Positions 54,082-64,000 of a DNA stretch of 64,000 nt are shown one piece after another. Position numbers and translations under genes: made by a program. How positions within the stretch are numbered: the stretch's first letter is position 1; the number at the start of each line of letters is the position of its first letter. This DNA comes from Linanthus parryae (Eukaryota > Streptophyta > Magnoliopsida > Ericales > Polemoniaceae), in NCBI GenBank assembly GCA_023055425.1, contig JALGPY010000009.1, forward strand, positions 54,932,616-54,996,615. The letters are read 5' to 3'. The notes beneath the pieces are model-generated. The model was not told the DNA's origin and did not search any database. It worked only from the letters and a program-made list of their open reading frames with translations.

Positions 54082-54480
54082 TATTGAAATTCAAAGGGGG
54101 TTTTGATGATCTGAATTACATTTGGTATTCTGGGTGATGGACTAAAATGAAACCAGTGACAAATTGATGACATGAAGATGAACGGACAGAGTGAAGAGCA
54201 GCTACCGTTGGATTGGATATGGAGATCAATCTGGTCCGTTGGCTTTAGTTTTAGTCCAACGGTGTCGTTTTAGTTATTTGAATTTGTTTTCTTCCGTTAG
54301 GTCTAGCTGATGTGTCTTCGTCTGATTGGTTGGAGTGAGTCATTTCTTTTCTTTGTTTTAGGCGAGACGAAATAGTATTTGACGGTGTAATTTTAACTTT
54401 ACCAAATTAATGAAGAAATCATCTTCTTCTTCTTCTTCAGTTCAGAGCTCTCAGATCTCTGAGATTTCCATTTTATAAAA
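54082..54480 (+). repeat. 5' LTR of the 54-kb Copia
   Basis: This is a 399-bp direct repeat, paired with 58921-59322 at about 98.7%. Confidence 0.9.
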
Positions 54481-54591
54481 TGGTATGAGAGCCTGGTTGT
54501 GGCAATTAGGTTGAGTTTCGGTTGAAGATCTAGGTCGCTGTGGTGGTGGATTGGGAACGGTGTGTTCAAAGTTTTCAGATCTGGTGTTGTG

Positions 54592-57500
54592 ATGGCTTCA
54601 GATGGAGGTCGAGGAGCGAATGCTCGTGAGGTGTCACCGTACTTTCTGGCGCATTCAGATAATCCAGGTATGCTTCTAGTTACAGATATTTTAGTTGGAG
54701 CTGAGAATTTCAATACCTGGCATCGAGCGATGGTTTTGGCTTTCACTGCAAAAGTGAAAATGGGATTTGTTAATGGTGAATTGTTGGAACCACCGATTGG
54801 TGATGAATTGAGGCCTTAATGGCTGAGATGTGATACGATGCTAATGTTTTGGTTGCTAAATTCAGTTTCTAAGGAAATTGGGGGGAGTGTGGTGTATAAA
54901 AGGACCTCAAGAGAGATCTGGCTTGATCTCTTAGAAAGGTATTCACAACAAAACAGACCTAGAGTTTTTCAGTTAAAAATGGCTATTGCAGCTACTAAAC
55001 AAGGAGATTTGACAGTTACTGCTTATTATACTAAGCTTAGGGCTCTTTGGGATGAGTTGTCAAATTAAAGACCTCCACCATTGTGTACATGTGAGGTCCT
55101 GAGAGCTTGTACTTGTGGTGTTTTTAGAAACATTAGAGTTACTTCTGAAGAAGATTGCACAATGCAATTTCTAATGGGGGTTAATGACAATTATATCCCA
55201 GTAAGGGATCAGATTCTTTTGCTTGAGCCTTTACCAACATTTAATCAAGTGTTTGCTAAAGGGGTTCAACAAGAAATGCAAACTTCTTTGGGAAGGGGTA
55301 CAGGAAGTAGTAATCCTATGGACATGGCAGTAAAGCACTCTTTTAAAAATACTAGTAAACATGTGTTTGGTCCTCAAGGGGGTGTCCAAAATAATTCTAA
55401 CACAAAAACAAGTGCAGACAAAGCCAGCATTACTTGTTATCATTGGGGCAATACTGGACATATAAAGGCCAAATGCTGGCAGTTACATGGGTATCCCCCA
55501 CAAATAAAGAACAAAATGAAGGCACAAGCTCATCAAGTTCTGGCAGATACTAGCTCCAAGGGAGAAGATAAGGGTGGAGAGTCACAGATGACTACATTTT
55601 CAATAACTCCACAGTGTGCTCAATTGATGTCTATTTTGCAGAATCAAATAGGGAATAGACAACCCTCACTTCAGTCACATGGAAGTGCTGATGTAAGTAA
55701 TGGATCTGGCTCAACAACAGTGCATATTTTCCACTTCACTTTATGGGTGGTGTGATCAAGAGCTGTTCTTTCAGCACAGTTTTGCCTAAAAATGCACAAG
55801 TCAAGCACTCTTGGATACTAGATAGTGGGGCAAGTGACCACATGTGTTGTGATCTTGAGATGTTGACAAAATACAAAGCTGTTTTTGACACTTATGTTCA
55901 TTTGCCAGATGGACATAAGGTGCAGGTGACTCGCATAGGAAATGTGAAATTGAGTGCTGGTTTGGTCTTGACAGAAGTGTTGTGTGTGCCAGAGTTCACT
56001 TTTAACTTGGTGTCTATTAGTAAGCTTACACATTACAACTCTTGCATTTTTGTGTGTTCTGGTGACATTTGTCTTATAAGATATGCAGAAACCAACAATG
56101 TTATTGGGAAGGGGTATAAGACTTGTGGGATGTATTTTCTGTCAAGTGCTAATAAGGACATGGCTGCAGCTAATGCAATTATTAGCAACAAAGCTTCTAT
56201 GGGTATTTGGCATAAAAGATTAGGTCATCCTTTTGATCAAAAACTTAAAGTCATGAAGTCTATTCTAAAATTCACAAGTGGAAATTTGTCTGAAGTATGT
56301 CATGTATGTCCAAAGGCAAAGCAGAAGAGACCTCCTTTTCCAGAAGGGGAAAAGTTGACTAAAATACCCTTTCATTTAGTTCACATTGACACTTGGGGTC
56401 CTTATAGGGTTCCTACATATGATGGATACAAGTACTTCCTCACTTTGGTAGATGATTATTCAAGATCCACTTGGGTATATTTGATGATACATAAATCAGA
56501 AGCTACTAGTTTGATACCTCAGTTCTGCAAAATGGTATACAATCAGTTTGGTTTCAATGTCAAGATGATTAGAAGTGATAATGCTTTGGAATTTGATTTG
56601 AAAGATTTTTTCTTACAAAATGGTATTATCCATCAACTTTCATGTGTTGCCACCCCAGAGCAGAATTCAGTTGTTGAGAGAAAGCACCAGCATCTATTAA
56701 ATGTAGCCAGAGCACTGAGGATTGAATCTCATTTACCAACTAGATTTTGGGGAGAATGTGTCTTGACTTCTGCTTATTTGATTAATAGAACTCCATCTTC
56801 TGTGTTTCTCAATAAGACTCCCTATGAGATGTTATACAAAAGAAAGCCAAATTATGAGTTGATGAAGGTTTTTGGATGTTTGGATTTTGCTTCTACATTG
56901 AAACAAGGTAGAGGAAAGTTTGAGGCAAGGGCCAGAGAATGTGTATTTTTGGGTTATGTGTTTGGTACCAAAGGGTACAAGCTGTATGATGTTACAGAAA
57001 AGAACATTTTTGTTTCTAGAGATGTGATCTTTCATGAAGATAAATTTCCTTTTTCTCAGGATTTTATTGGTAATTCTAAATCAGATTTTGTGTTGCCATG
57101 TGCTGTTGGTGAAGAAGTTAGCAATGAAGTTTTTACAGATGGTGTGGAGTTTGTGCAGCCAGTTTCTGATCTAGAAGTTAGCACTGTATCTGTGCCTACA
57201 AGACAGACTCTTAGAGAAAGAAGAGTGCCAAGTTATTTGAGGGATTATGTAACAGCCAACTCCAGCTCCAGTACACAATACAGTTTGAGTAAGTGTGTGT
57301 CCAATAAAGCTTTATCTCCAAGATTTAGTCATTTCTTGTCTCAAGTTTCAGCTAAAAAGGAACCATCTACATATAAAGAAGCCAGTTTGATACAAGAATG
57401 GAAAGATGCCATGCAAATGGAATTACAAGCTTTGGAAGAAAACAATACATGGGACATAGTAACTTTGCCTAAAGGACACTCATCAGTGGGATGTAAATGG

Positions 57501-58913
57501 GTATACAAAGTCAAATACAAGCAAGATGGCAGCATAGAAAGGTTTAAGGCAAGGTTAGTTGCAAAGGGATATACACAAACAGAGGGGGTGGATTATTATG
57601 AAACTTTCTCCCCTGTGGCTAAGTTGCCAACAGTAAAGTGCATTATAGCTATTGCAGTAGTAAGGAAGTGGCATTTGATGCAGCTTGATGTGAATAATGC
57701 CTACTCACATGGGGTATTGGATGAAGAGGTGTATATGGATATACCACCAGGTTATTGTGTTCCAGCATTGCAGAACAAGGAAGTGATGGTATGCAGATTG
57801 AAGAAGTCTCTATATGGCTTAAAGCAGGCTTCTAGACAGTAGTTTAGTAAGCTTTCTACAACTCTTATTTCTTTTGGTTTTGTGCAATCAAAAGCATATT
57901 ACACTCTCTTTGTTAAGGCAGACCTGAATAGTTTCATGGCTCTGGTTGTCTATGTTAATGATATGGTGTTAACTGGATCTGATATGGCCCAGCTGATTGA
58001 GCTAAAAAGGGTTTTAAATCAGCAGTTTAAGTTGAAGGATTTGGGTGATTTGCAGTATTTCTTGGGATTTGAGATTGCCAGAAATGCAGAAGGGATTGTG
58101 CTTAGTCAAAGAAAATTTGCTCTAGATATTCTAGAAGTGACAGGATACCTTGGTTGTAAACCAGCAAATATACCTATGGAGGTTAATTTGAATTTAAGTG
58201 CTCAGAAGGGAAATTTGCTTACAGATGCTGAATCATCTTCTTACAGAAAGTTGATTGGGAAATTGTTGTACCTTGGGAACTCCAAACCTGATATATGTTA
58301 TAGTGTGCATAAGCTGAGTCAGTTTGTTTCACATCCCACTACTGAGCATCAAACTGCAGCTTTCCACATTCTCAGATATTTGAAGAAGAGTCCAGGATTG
58401 GGATTGTTCTTTTCAGCTAGTGCAGAGTTGAAGTTGTCAGCATTTGCTGATTCTGATTGGGCAGGGTGTGTGGATACTAGAAGATCTACATCAGGGTTTC
58501 TTGTTTATCTTGGAACCTCTTTGGTATCTTGGAAGTCTAAGAAGCAGAGTTTTGTGTCTAAAAGCTCCATAGAAGCAGAATACAGATGTCTTGCTTCTGT
58601 AACTTGTGATATCAAGTGGTTGCTGTATCTTTTGGAGGATTTGCAGGTGAAGATTGAATCTCCTCCTATGATCTATTGTGACAATGAATCAGATCTAAAG
58701 ATTGCTTCCAATCCAGTCTATCATGAGAGAACAAAGCACGTAGATGTTGATTGCCACATTGTTAGAGATTTGGTTCAAGAAGGAGTGGTGCATGTATCAT
58801 ATGTTCCTTCTCAATTTCAGTTGGCAGATCTTCTTACCAAAGCTCTTCACCCAGCTCAATTTCATTTCTTACTTGACAAGATGGGCATGGTTGATCTTCA
58901 TGCTCCATCTTGA
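54592..58913 (+). pseudogene. Copia Gag-Pol, inactivated
   Basis: Gag starts MASDGGRGANAREVSPYF at 54592. In-frame TAA codons at 54817 and 55066 interrupt it. A CCHC-like knuckle (CYHWGNTGHIKAKC, about 55435) follows. A frameshift near 55750 leads to protease (DSGASDHMC), the pre-integrase motif (WHKRLGHP), integrase (HIDTWGPY, RSDNALEF, then EQNSVVERKHQ), and RT (WVYKVKYKQDGS, QLDVNNAYSHG, SLYGLKQASR). A TAG at 57840 then interrupts RT. The catalytic box reads YVND (about 57950) instead of YVDD. RNase H (FADSDWAGC, SSIEAEYR, YCDNES) completes the frame at 58913. At least three stops, one frameshift and one active-site change make it dead. Confidence 0.9.
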
Positions 58914-58920
58914 GAGGGGG

Positions 58921-59322
58921 TATTGAAATTCAGAGGGGGTTTTGATGATCTGAATTACATTTGGTTTTCTGGGTGATGGACTAAAATGAAACCAGTGACA
59001 AATTGATGACATGAAGATGAACGGACAGAGTGAAGAGCAGCTACCGTTGGATTGGATATGGAGATCAATCTGGTCCGTTGGCTTTAGTTTTAGTCCAACG
59101 GTGTCGTTTTAGTTATTTGAATTTGTTTTCTTCCGTTAGGTCTAGGTGATGTGTCTTCGTCTGATTGGTTGGAGTGAGTCATTTCTTTTCTTTGTTTTAG
59201 GCGGGACGAAATAGTATTTGATGGTGTAATTTTAACTTTACCAAATTAATGAAGAAATCATCTTCTTCTTCTTCTTCTTCAGTTCAGAGCTCTCAGATCT
59301 CTGAGATTTCCATTTTATAAAA
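58921..59322 (+). repeat. 3' LTR of the 54-kb Copia
   Basis: This 402-bp LTR is longer by one CTT unit in a CTT microsatellite near 59265. It is followed by TCAGT. Confidence 0.9.
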
Positions 59323-59327
59323 TCAGT

Positions 59328-60299
59328 TACTCACACTTGAACCCAGCCATGAGGAGGTACGATTTGTCTCCCCGTCCATTTCTATGTGCTCGATCGAGAG
59401 TTTGATTTTGAGATTGAGGATGTGATAATCCTTGTACAGCCGTCATTTTTTTCACCGCCGTTAATTATCTCTCCTATCGGCTATCTCTGAATTTGCATTC
59501 ACGTTTCTGGCATCACTTTCTCGGCTTTTGTCATTGTTTGATTTTGTTTCTTGTCATTCCCTGTAAACCCTAGTTTCTCTTTTTCTTCATATTCTTTCAA
59601 CAGGTCTATTTTCTGGCATCATGTTCTTTCCTGACGTTATTCTTGAAAGGATTATCGCACACTTCTTTTATTTATCTCGATTTATTTATCATTATTTTAT
59701 GGTGTAGGAAGCTACACATCTATCTAGGGTCGGAAGGGATTTATGTGTAGAAATATATGTTAATGTGTATTTGATTCTTGTCTCACCGCCTGTTGATTAT
59801 GCAAATTTGTTTGATTCTCTTAAGAATTTCTATTTTGTTTTAAATTCGTCGCTTTCTGGAATTTGATTACTAAGGCTCCTCTTGGATGAATGTATTTTTC
59901 TAGGAAAATGAAACTGAGTGGAACAATGAAAGATCCAATAGTCTTGAAATCGTGTTTTGTGTTAACAAATGAAAACAAAATGATTACAATATGCTTTCAG
60001 ATATTTGTTTCCATTGAACTATCCTTTCTGATCATAAAACACAAAGCTATTAGGATGACAACTAAATTTCATGAAAGTACCACAAAAGACTAGCTACAAC
60101 TATGAGACTTTTAACAAAATCAGAGAGAGAAGATGATGAATGTGATATTTCTGTCAAGTGAATTAGGAACGTCTCATTACAGTCATTATACTCCTAACAA
60201 ATCAAACTGAAAAACAGTTACCTATTTACATAGTTCTTTCTTGCTGGTTGATTGCAATCTTTATAACTTGAAGGCTTTGAATTCCTTTTTGTTTCAGTT
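59328..60299 (+). other. Presumed 5' untranslated exon and intron of gene C
   Basis: Right of the Copia the sequence continues TACTCACACTTGAACC and reaches a possible donor (GAGGAG/GTACG, 59350-59360). A T-rich stretch ends in TTTTTGTTTCAG at 60297, two bases before the gene C ATG. A 5'-UTR intron is therefore likely. An open frame at 59890-60093 is not convincing. Confidence 0.45.
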
Positions 60300-60367
60300 A
60301 TGGAACCCCCAACTAAGATTACAAAAACGCAATCGATCCTAGATCTCCCAGATGGTATAGCTCATAC
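60300..60367 (+). pseudogene. F-box/FBD/LRR gene C, start of exon 1 before the Copia insertion
   Basis: It encodes MEPPTKITKTQSILDLPDG and the next residues, aligning with the start of genes A and B. The F-box is cut after the CATAC target sequence (60363-60367). The continuation begins after the second CATAC at 62688-62692. Opposite orientation to genes A and B suggests an inverted family member. Confidence 0.85.
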
Positions 60368-60509
60368 TAATAGTTGTAGGACTAATTTGTCATTCTTTAG
60401 GACTAATTTTTCATTACTTTAGGACTAATTTGTAATTAGTGTTGTATTACCTATTTAAAGGGTTGATAATCAATGGAAAAAGGGGACGGAAGATTTTCAC
60501 CTACTTTCA
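60368..60509 (+). repeat. 5' LTR (142 bp) of the gene C Copia
   Basis: This very short LTR carries three GGACTAATTTGTCATT-like subrepeats. Confidence 0.88.
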
Positions 60510-60521
60510 TGGTATCAGAGC

Positions 60522-61170
60522 ACCAATCCTAGGTCTCTGTTTTTTTTACCCTCCCGTCGCCGGCCTCACGCCACCGCAGCCACTGCTACGCCGTCGTTCT
60601 CCCTCTTGGACGACCGCCATCCCTGCTACGCCAGCTTCAGCCCCGCAACATCGTCCTCTTCTCCATCGCCTGCTGCATCGGACGAGTCAGCATCCCTCTG
60701 CAATCTCCGGTCGCATCCCTCTGCAATCTCCGGTCGCATCCCTCTGCAATCTCCGGCGAAATGCGCTCTGCAATCTTCGGCTCAGATTCACACGTCCGCC
60801 TCGCTGCGTTCCACGCGTTCGGCTCAACCGCGGCTCGGCTTCAGCGTCTCTTCTCCATCTGCTTCAGCGTTTCTTCTCTAGCTCGGCTCCATCTGTTCTC
60901 AAGCTCGGCTCGGCTTGGTTTTTGTTCTCCATCTGTTCTTCAGCGTTTCAGCAGCAGCTTTTTGCGTTTTTGTTCTCCATCTGTGAGTTTGGAGAAAAGA
61001 AGGGCTGTGATTCACGGTTTTATTCGGTGGCTGTGACTCATCATTAATTACTTGGTTGTGGAATTAGTTGGTGACTCACAAACTTAAATTGGAGTTGATT
61101 TTTTTAATAGTGGGACAGTTTGTTTGATAAACTCACTGTTCACTAGTGGAACAAATAGTTTCATTTCGCG
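60522..61170 (+). other. Leader/gag remnant of the gene C Copia
   Basis: This is C-rich, low-complexity sequence with a 21-bp motif (CTCTGCAATCTCCGGTCGCAT type) repeated three times near 60698-60755. The open frames here encode Ser/Pro/Leu-rich sequence without a gag domain. I treat them as non-coding. Confidence 0.5.
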
Positions 61171-61226
61171 TTTTCTTCTCCAGCTCGGCTCCTGTGTGAA
61201 TAATGGGAAGTCCCAGATTGTTGGGG

Positions 61227-62548
61227 TCGATTGTGAGGAGACTTTCAGCTCGGTTGTCAAACCGACCACCATCCGTACGGTTCTCAGCATTGCCGTCACG
61301 CGCTCTTGGCCTATCCGTCAGCTGGATGTCAAGAACGCTTTTCTTCATGGTGATCTCTCTGAGACGGTATACATGCATCAGCCCCCTGGCTACCGCGACA
61401 CACGCCATCCTGATTTTGTTTGCCGGTTACGCAAATCCTTATATGGTCTGAAGCAGGCTCCCCGTGCTTGGTTTCAGCGATTTGCCACCGTCCTCACACA
61501 GACTATCGGTTTCTCTGTTTGCTCATGCGATGAGTCTCTCTTCGTCTACATTCGTGGCTCGGACATCGTCTACCTCCTGCTATATGTGGATGATATCGTC
61601 ATCACTGGGTCGTCTCCGGTTGTTTTGGATCAGATTGTCTCCCAGCTTTCTGGAGAGTTTGCTATGACTGACCTGGGCCATCTCCATCATTTTCTGGGCA
61701 TCGCTGTCACCCGTGATTCGTCTGGCTTGTTCCTGTCTCAGCATCAGTATGCCACCGACATTCTGCGACGGGCTTCTATGTCGACCGGTAAGCCTACTTC
61801 CACCCCTGTCGAGGTAGGGAGTAAGCTTACAGCCACATCTGGCCCACCGGTTGCTGATCCTTCCTTATACCGCAGCCTTGCTGGGGCCTTGCAGTACCTC
61901 ACATTCACTCGACCCGACATCCAGTTTGCTGTTCAGCAGGTCTGCCTCTTCATGCATGACCCCCGTGAGCCGCACTTTCATGCCCTGAAGCGCATCTTGC
62001 CCTACATCAGTGGGACACTTGAGTATGGTATTCGACTCTCTGCCTCCGCCGCTGATTCCCTAACCGCCTACACTGACGCCGATTGGGCTGGTTGTCCGGA
62101 CACGCACCGCTCCACTTCTGGTTACTGTGTCTTCTATGGAGACAATCTTCTGAGTTGGTCGTCCAAGCGCCATGCCACGGTATCTCGTTCTAGTGCTGAG
62201 GCTGAGTATCGCGGTGTTGCTAACGCCGTCTCCGAACTCTGTTGGGTTCGAAATTTACTTCTTCAGCTTCGTGTCACCCCGCCTCGAGCCGCTGTCGTGT
62301 ATTGCCACAATGTGAGTGCTGTCTATCTTTCCGGTAATCCTGTTCAGCATCAGCGCACTAAGCATGTTGAGATTGATCTACACTTCGTTCGTGAGAAGGT
62401 TCGTTTGGGTCAGCTTCGCGTGTTGCACATTCCAGCCGATTACCAGTACGCCGACATCTTCACCAAAGGTCTTCCTCGGCCCTTGTTCCAGCGCTTCCGT
62501 TCCAGTCTCAGTGTCGGCATGCTTACTGTTTCGACTGCGGGGGCGTAA
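61227..62548 (+). pseudogene. Copia RT-RNase H remnant
   Basis: This is one open frame of about 440 residues without its upstream domains. RT motifs are DCEETFSSVVKPTTIR, QLDVKNAFLHGDL, SLYGLKQAPRAW and the catalytic YVDD (about 61587). RNase H motifs are YTDADWAGC and SSAEAEYRG; YCHNVSAV carries His where YCDN is usual, so an RNase H acidic residue is lost. TKGLPRP ends pol just before the stop next to the 3' LTR. The frame's first 34 codons (61124-61226) are unrelated. The C-ending codon bias is stronger than in the other elements. With no gag, protease or integrase it cannot act alone. Confidence 0.88.
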
Positions 62549-62687
62549 TAGTTGTAGGACTAATTTGTCATTCTTTAGGACTAATTTGTCATTACTCTAG
62601 GACTAATTTGTAATTAGTTTTGTATTACCTATTTAAAGGGTTGATAATCAATGGAAAAAGGGGACGGAAGATTTTCACCTACTTTCA
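62546..62687 (+). repeat. 3' LTR (142 bp) of the gene C Copia
   Basis: This is the partner of 60368-60509. It is followed by CATAC at 62688-62692. Confidence 0.88.
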
Positions 62688-62692
62688 CATAC

Positions 62693-63592
62693 CATTCTTT
62701 CTCTACTTTATATCAAAGACATTGCACGTGTCTGTACCGTGTCCAAGAGTCTCCGTCGTCTCTGCTTCAGCATCCCTTCCTTGTCTTTATACGTTAATGA
62801 ATTCAAAGAGGAATCACAAGTCTCTGATTTTGACTACTTTCTTCATACATTGTTGGGAGAACGACATGGGATAGTACTGGATAGTCTTCAACTTGAATCA
62901 TTTTGTCCTAAATTCAATTCATCGAAGAGGTGTTATATCAAGAAGTTGTTATATGATGCTGTTAGGCTCAATGTTCAGAAGCTCAGCCTCAAACTTAACA
63001 AGACTGATATTTTTCATCTGCCATCTTTTGTCTTTAACTGTACAAGAGTTGTGGAATTGAAGTTGAACAATGGGTTTCTTGTGTTACCGAATGTTGAATT
63101 GAGTTCTGTCCAGGAGTTATCATTGAGTAGATTCAGAGTGACTGAAGGAATCTCTCTCGGAGGTTGGATTTCTTCTTGTGGAAACGCCATCAAAAAGTTG
63201 GAACTGTCCCATTTTGATGGGATCCAATGTCTTGATATCTCCCAATCTTCTCTTGAAATGTTGCGTATAGAATGTCACGTTAATTTCCTTACTACTGTGA
63301 GTCTGTGAAGCTGTCTGCTCCAAGTTTGAAAACTTTGGTTTTGTGGTGGAAGAGTTCACGTAGTTCTGCGGCCACAAAATCGTTCACAATTTCTGCTCCT
63401 ATTCTTACACGCTTGGATTATTTATCAACGGTTTCTCAATGGTCCGTCTTAGGGGAACTCACTCTCCTCCGACGAGTTTTCATTCTGAGTGATGATCCTC
63501 CATATTTGTCAGACCGAAGAGCTAACATCTTCAATATTTTATCCCATCGAAATGTAATTTGTAGCATGTCGCTAAATGCTGCCTTTATAAAT
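62693..63592 (+). pseudogene. F-box/FBD/LRR gene C, rest of exon 1
   Basis: The F-box resumes (LLYIKDIARVCTVSKSLRR), followed by the linker (FLHTLLGERHGI) and leucine-rich repeats (VQELSLSRFRVTEG, ELSHFDGIQCLDISQ). A frameshift with a TGA at 63306-63308 interrupts the frame at the repeat matching RLTSVDLSAANLK in gene A, beside a short repeated CTGTCTG motif. The frame then continues to a GT donor at 63593. Together with the Copia insertion this shows gene C is a pseudogene. Confidence 0.85.
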
Positions 63593-63688
63593 GTACGTGC
63601 GCTCTTGGTTCTATCATATTTATTTATATTCCTTTATCAATACTCCAAGGATTTTAATCATCCTATCTCGAAATTGTTGATATTTCAG

Positions 63689-63883
63689 GTGTTGTATGAG
63701 CACAATTACGGCCAAAGCATGTCATGGAATTATTTGAAAGGGTTGGATATATGTTTCACCCATACAAAGCAATTGCAGAGTTCTAAAATACGAGCATTGG
63801 CGTCTTTTCTCAAAGCATCACCTAACCTAACGACTCTAAGAATTGTGCGCAGACCCGACGATTCAAATGATTCAATCAGAAAG
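63689..63883 (+). pseudogene. F-box/FBD/LRR gene C, exon 2
   Basis: This 65-codon exon lies between a TTTCAG acceptor (63688) and a GT donor (63884), in phase 0 like exon 2 of genes A and B. It encodes LYEHNYGQSMSWN and LASFLKASPNLTTLRI. The intron before it is 63593-63688. The FBD exon would lie beyond the window. Confidence 0.8.
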
Positions 63884-64000
63884 GTAACCTTTTGTATGTA
63901 ATCATCCGCTCTGAGTTTATGATAGACAGACATCTATTTCTTTTTCAGCAACACTTTATTGAAAGGAACTCTTCCAATTTTCGAACGAGGGGTGTCCAAC
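63884..64000 (+). other. Start of gene C intron 2; no exon recognised
   Basis: A possible acceptor (TTTTTCAG, about 63949) is followed by sequence that does not resemble the FBD exon. The window ends here. Confidence 0.4.

Larger units (their letters stand above)
54082..59322 (+). mobile_element. Full-length but inactivated Ty1/Copia element (5.2 kb)
   Basis: LTRs are 399 bp (54082-54480) and 402 bp (58921-59322), beginning TATTGAAATTCA and ending TTTTATAAAA. They differ at about five bases plus one CTT unit. TCAGT flanks both sides (54077-54081 and 59323-59327). The primer-binding site is TGGTATGAGAGCC (54481) and the polypurine tract GAGAGGGGG (58912-58920). The LTR termini lack the usual TG...CA, but position, TSD, PBS and PPT agree on them. 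The coding region is broken in several places. Confidence 0.92.
60368..62687 (+). mobile_element. Internally deleted Copia with 142-bp LTRs, inside the F-box of gene C
   Basis: LTRs are 60368-60509 and 62546-62687, both 142 bp with about three differences. They begin TAATAGTTGTAGG and end CTACTTTCA. CATAC flanks both sides. TGGTATCAGAGC (60510-60521) is the initiator-Met primer-binding site, and a G-rich tract precedes the 3' LTR. The 2.0-kb interior lacks most of gag, protease and integrase. It interrupts the F-box coding sequence of gene C. Confidence 0.92.

Noticed and set aside
60439..61047. 202-residue frame at the start of the gene C Copia
   Set aside because: It begins inside the LTR, crosses the primer-binding site and encodes only Ser/Pro/Arg-rich low-complexity sequence.

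Overview
This window is nuclear DNA of a flowering plant, most likely a eudicot. The evidence is F-box/FBD/LRR genes with GT-AG introns, plant LTR retrotransposons of the Copia and Tat-Gypsy types, L1-type LINEs and several small TIR elements (MITEs). Nothing looks prokaryotic. Species cannot be named from the sequence alone.

Host genes: three F-box/FBD/LRR genes are recognisable. Gene A (minus strand, exons 6441-5473, 5380-5192 and 1285-1019, 474 aa) and gene B (minus strand, exons 36236-35271, 35177-34989 and 8376-8077, 484 aa) lie in a tandem segmental duplication (about 417-6676 and 7700-36405). Exon lengths and phases match between them. In gene B the second intron has grown from about 3.9 kb to about 26.6 kb, because a short LTR element (11961-13739), an L1-type LINE (13766-31880) and, inside that LINE, a 15.2-kb Tat-like Gypsy element (16399-31598) landed in it, along with other repeats. 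Both reading frames remain open. Gene C (plus strand, 5' region from about 54.0 kb, coding from 60300) is broken: one Copia element sits in its presumed 5' untranslated region, a second sits in the F-box codons, and there is a frameshift in exon 1.

The Gypsy element runs on the minus strand (gag, protease, RT, two RNase H regions, integrase). It carries a second, oppositely oriented, intron-containing gene with a plant mobile domain (17713-21996) and an array of about 54-bp tandem repeats (about 23470-24345) between that gene and pol.

The interval 36.4-52.7 kb is a nest of one Copia family with about 1.43-kb LTRs. A young, apparently intact minus-strand element (38105-46532, LTRs differing at about six sites, 5-bp TSD GGTAG) sits in the 3' LTR of an older, decayed relative. 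That relative is cut at the protease by an opposite-strand LTR plus leader. The older relative itself lies in a truncated minus-strand LINE. The rest of the right side is the 54082-59322 Copia (full-length but inactivated) and the 60368-62687 Copia (142-bp LTRs, internally deleted).

I find no novel host system. The strongest items are the TE-built 26.6-kb intron of an otherwise open gene, the spliced antisense gene and satellite-like array of the Gypsy element, a repeated zinc-binding module in its integrase, and the very recent Copia insertion.
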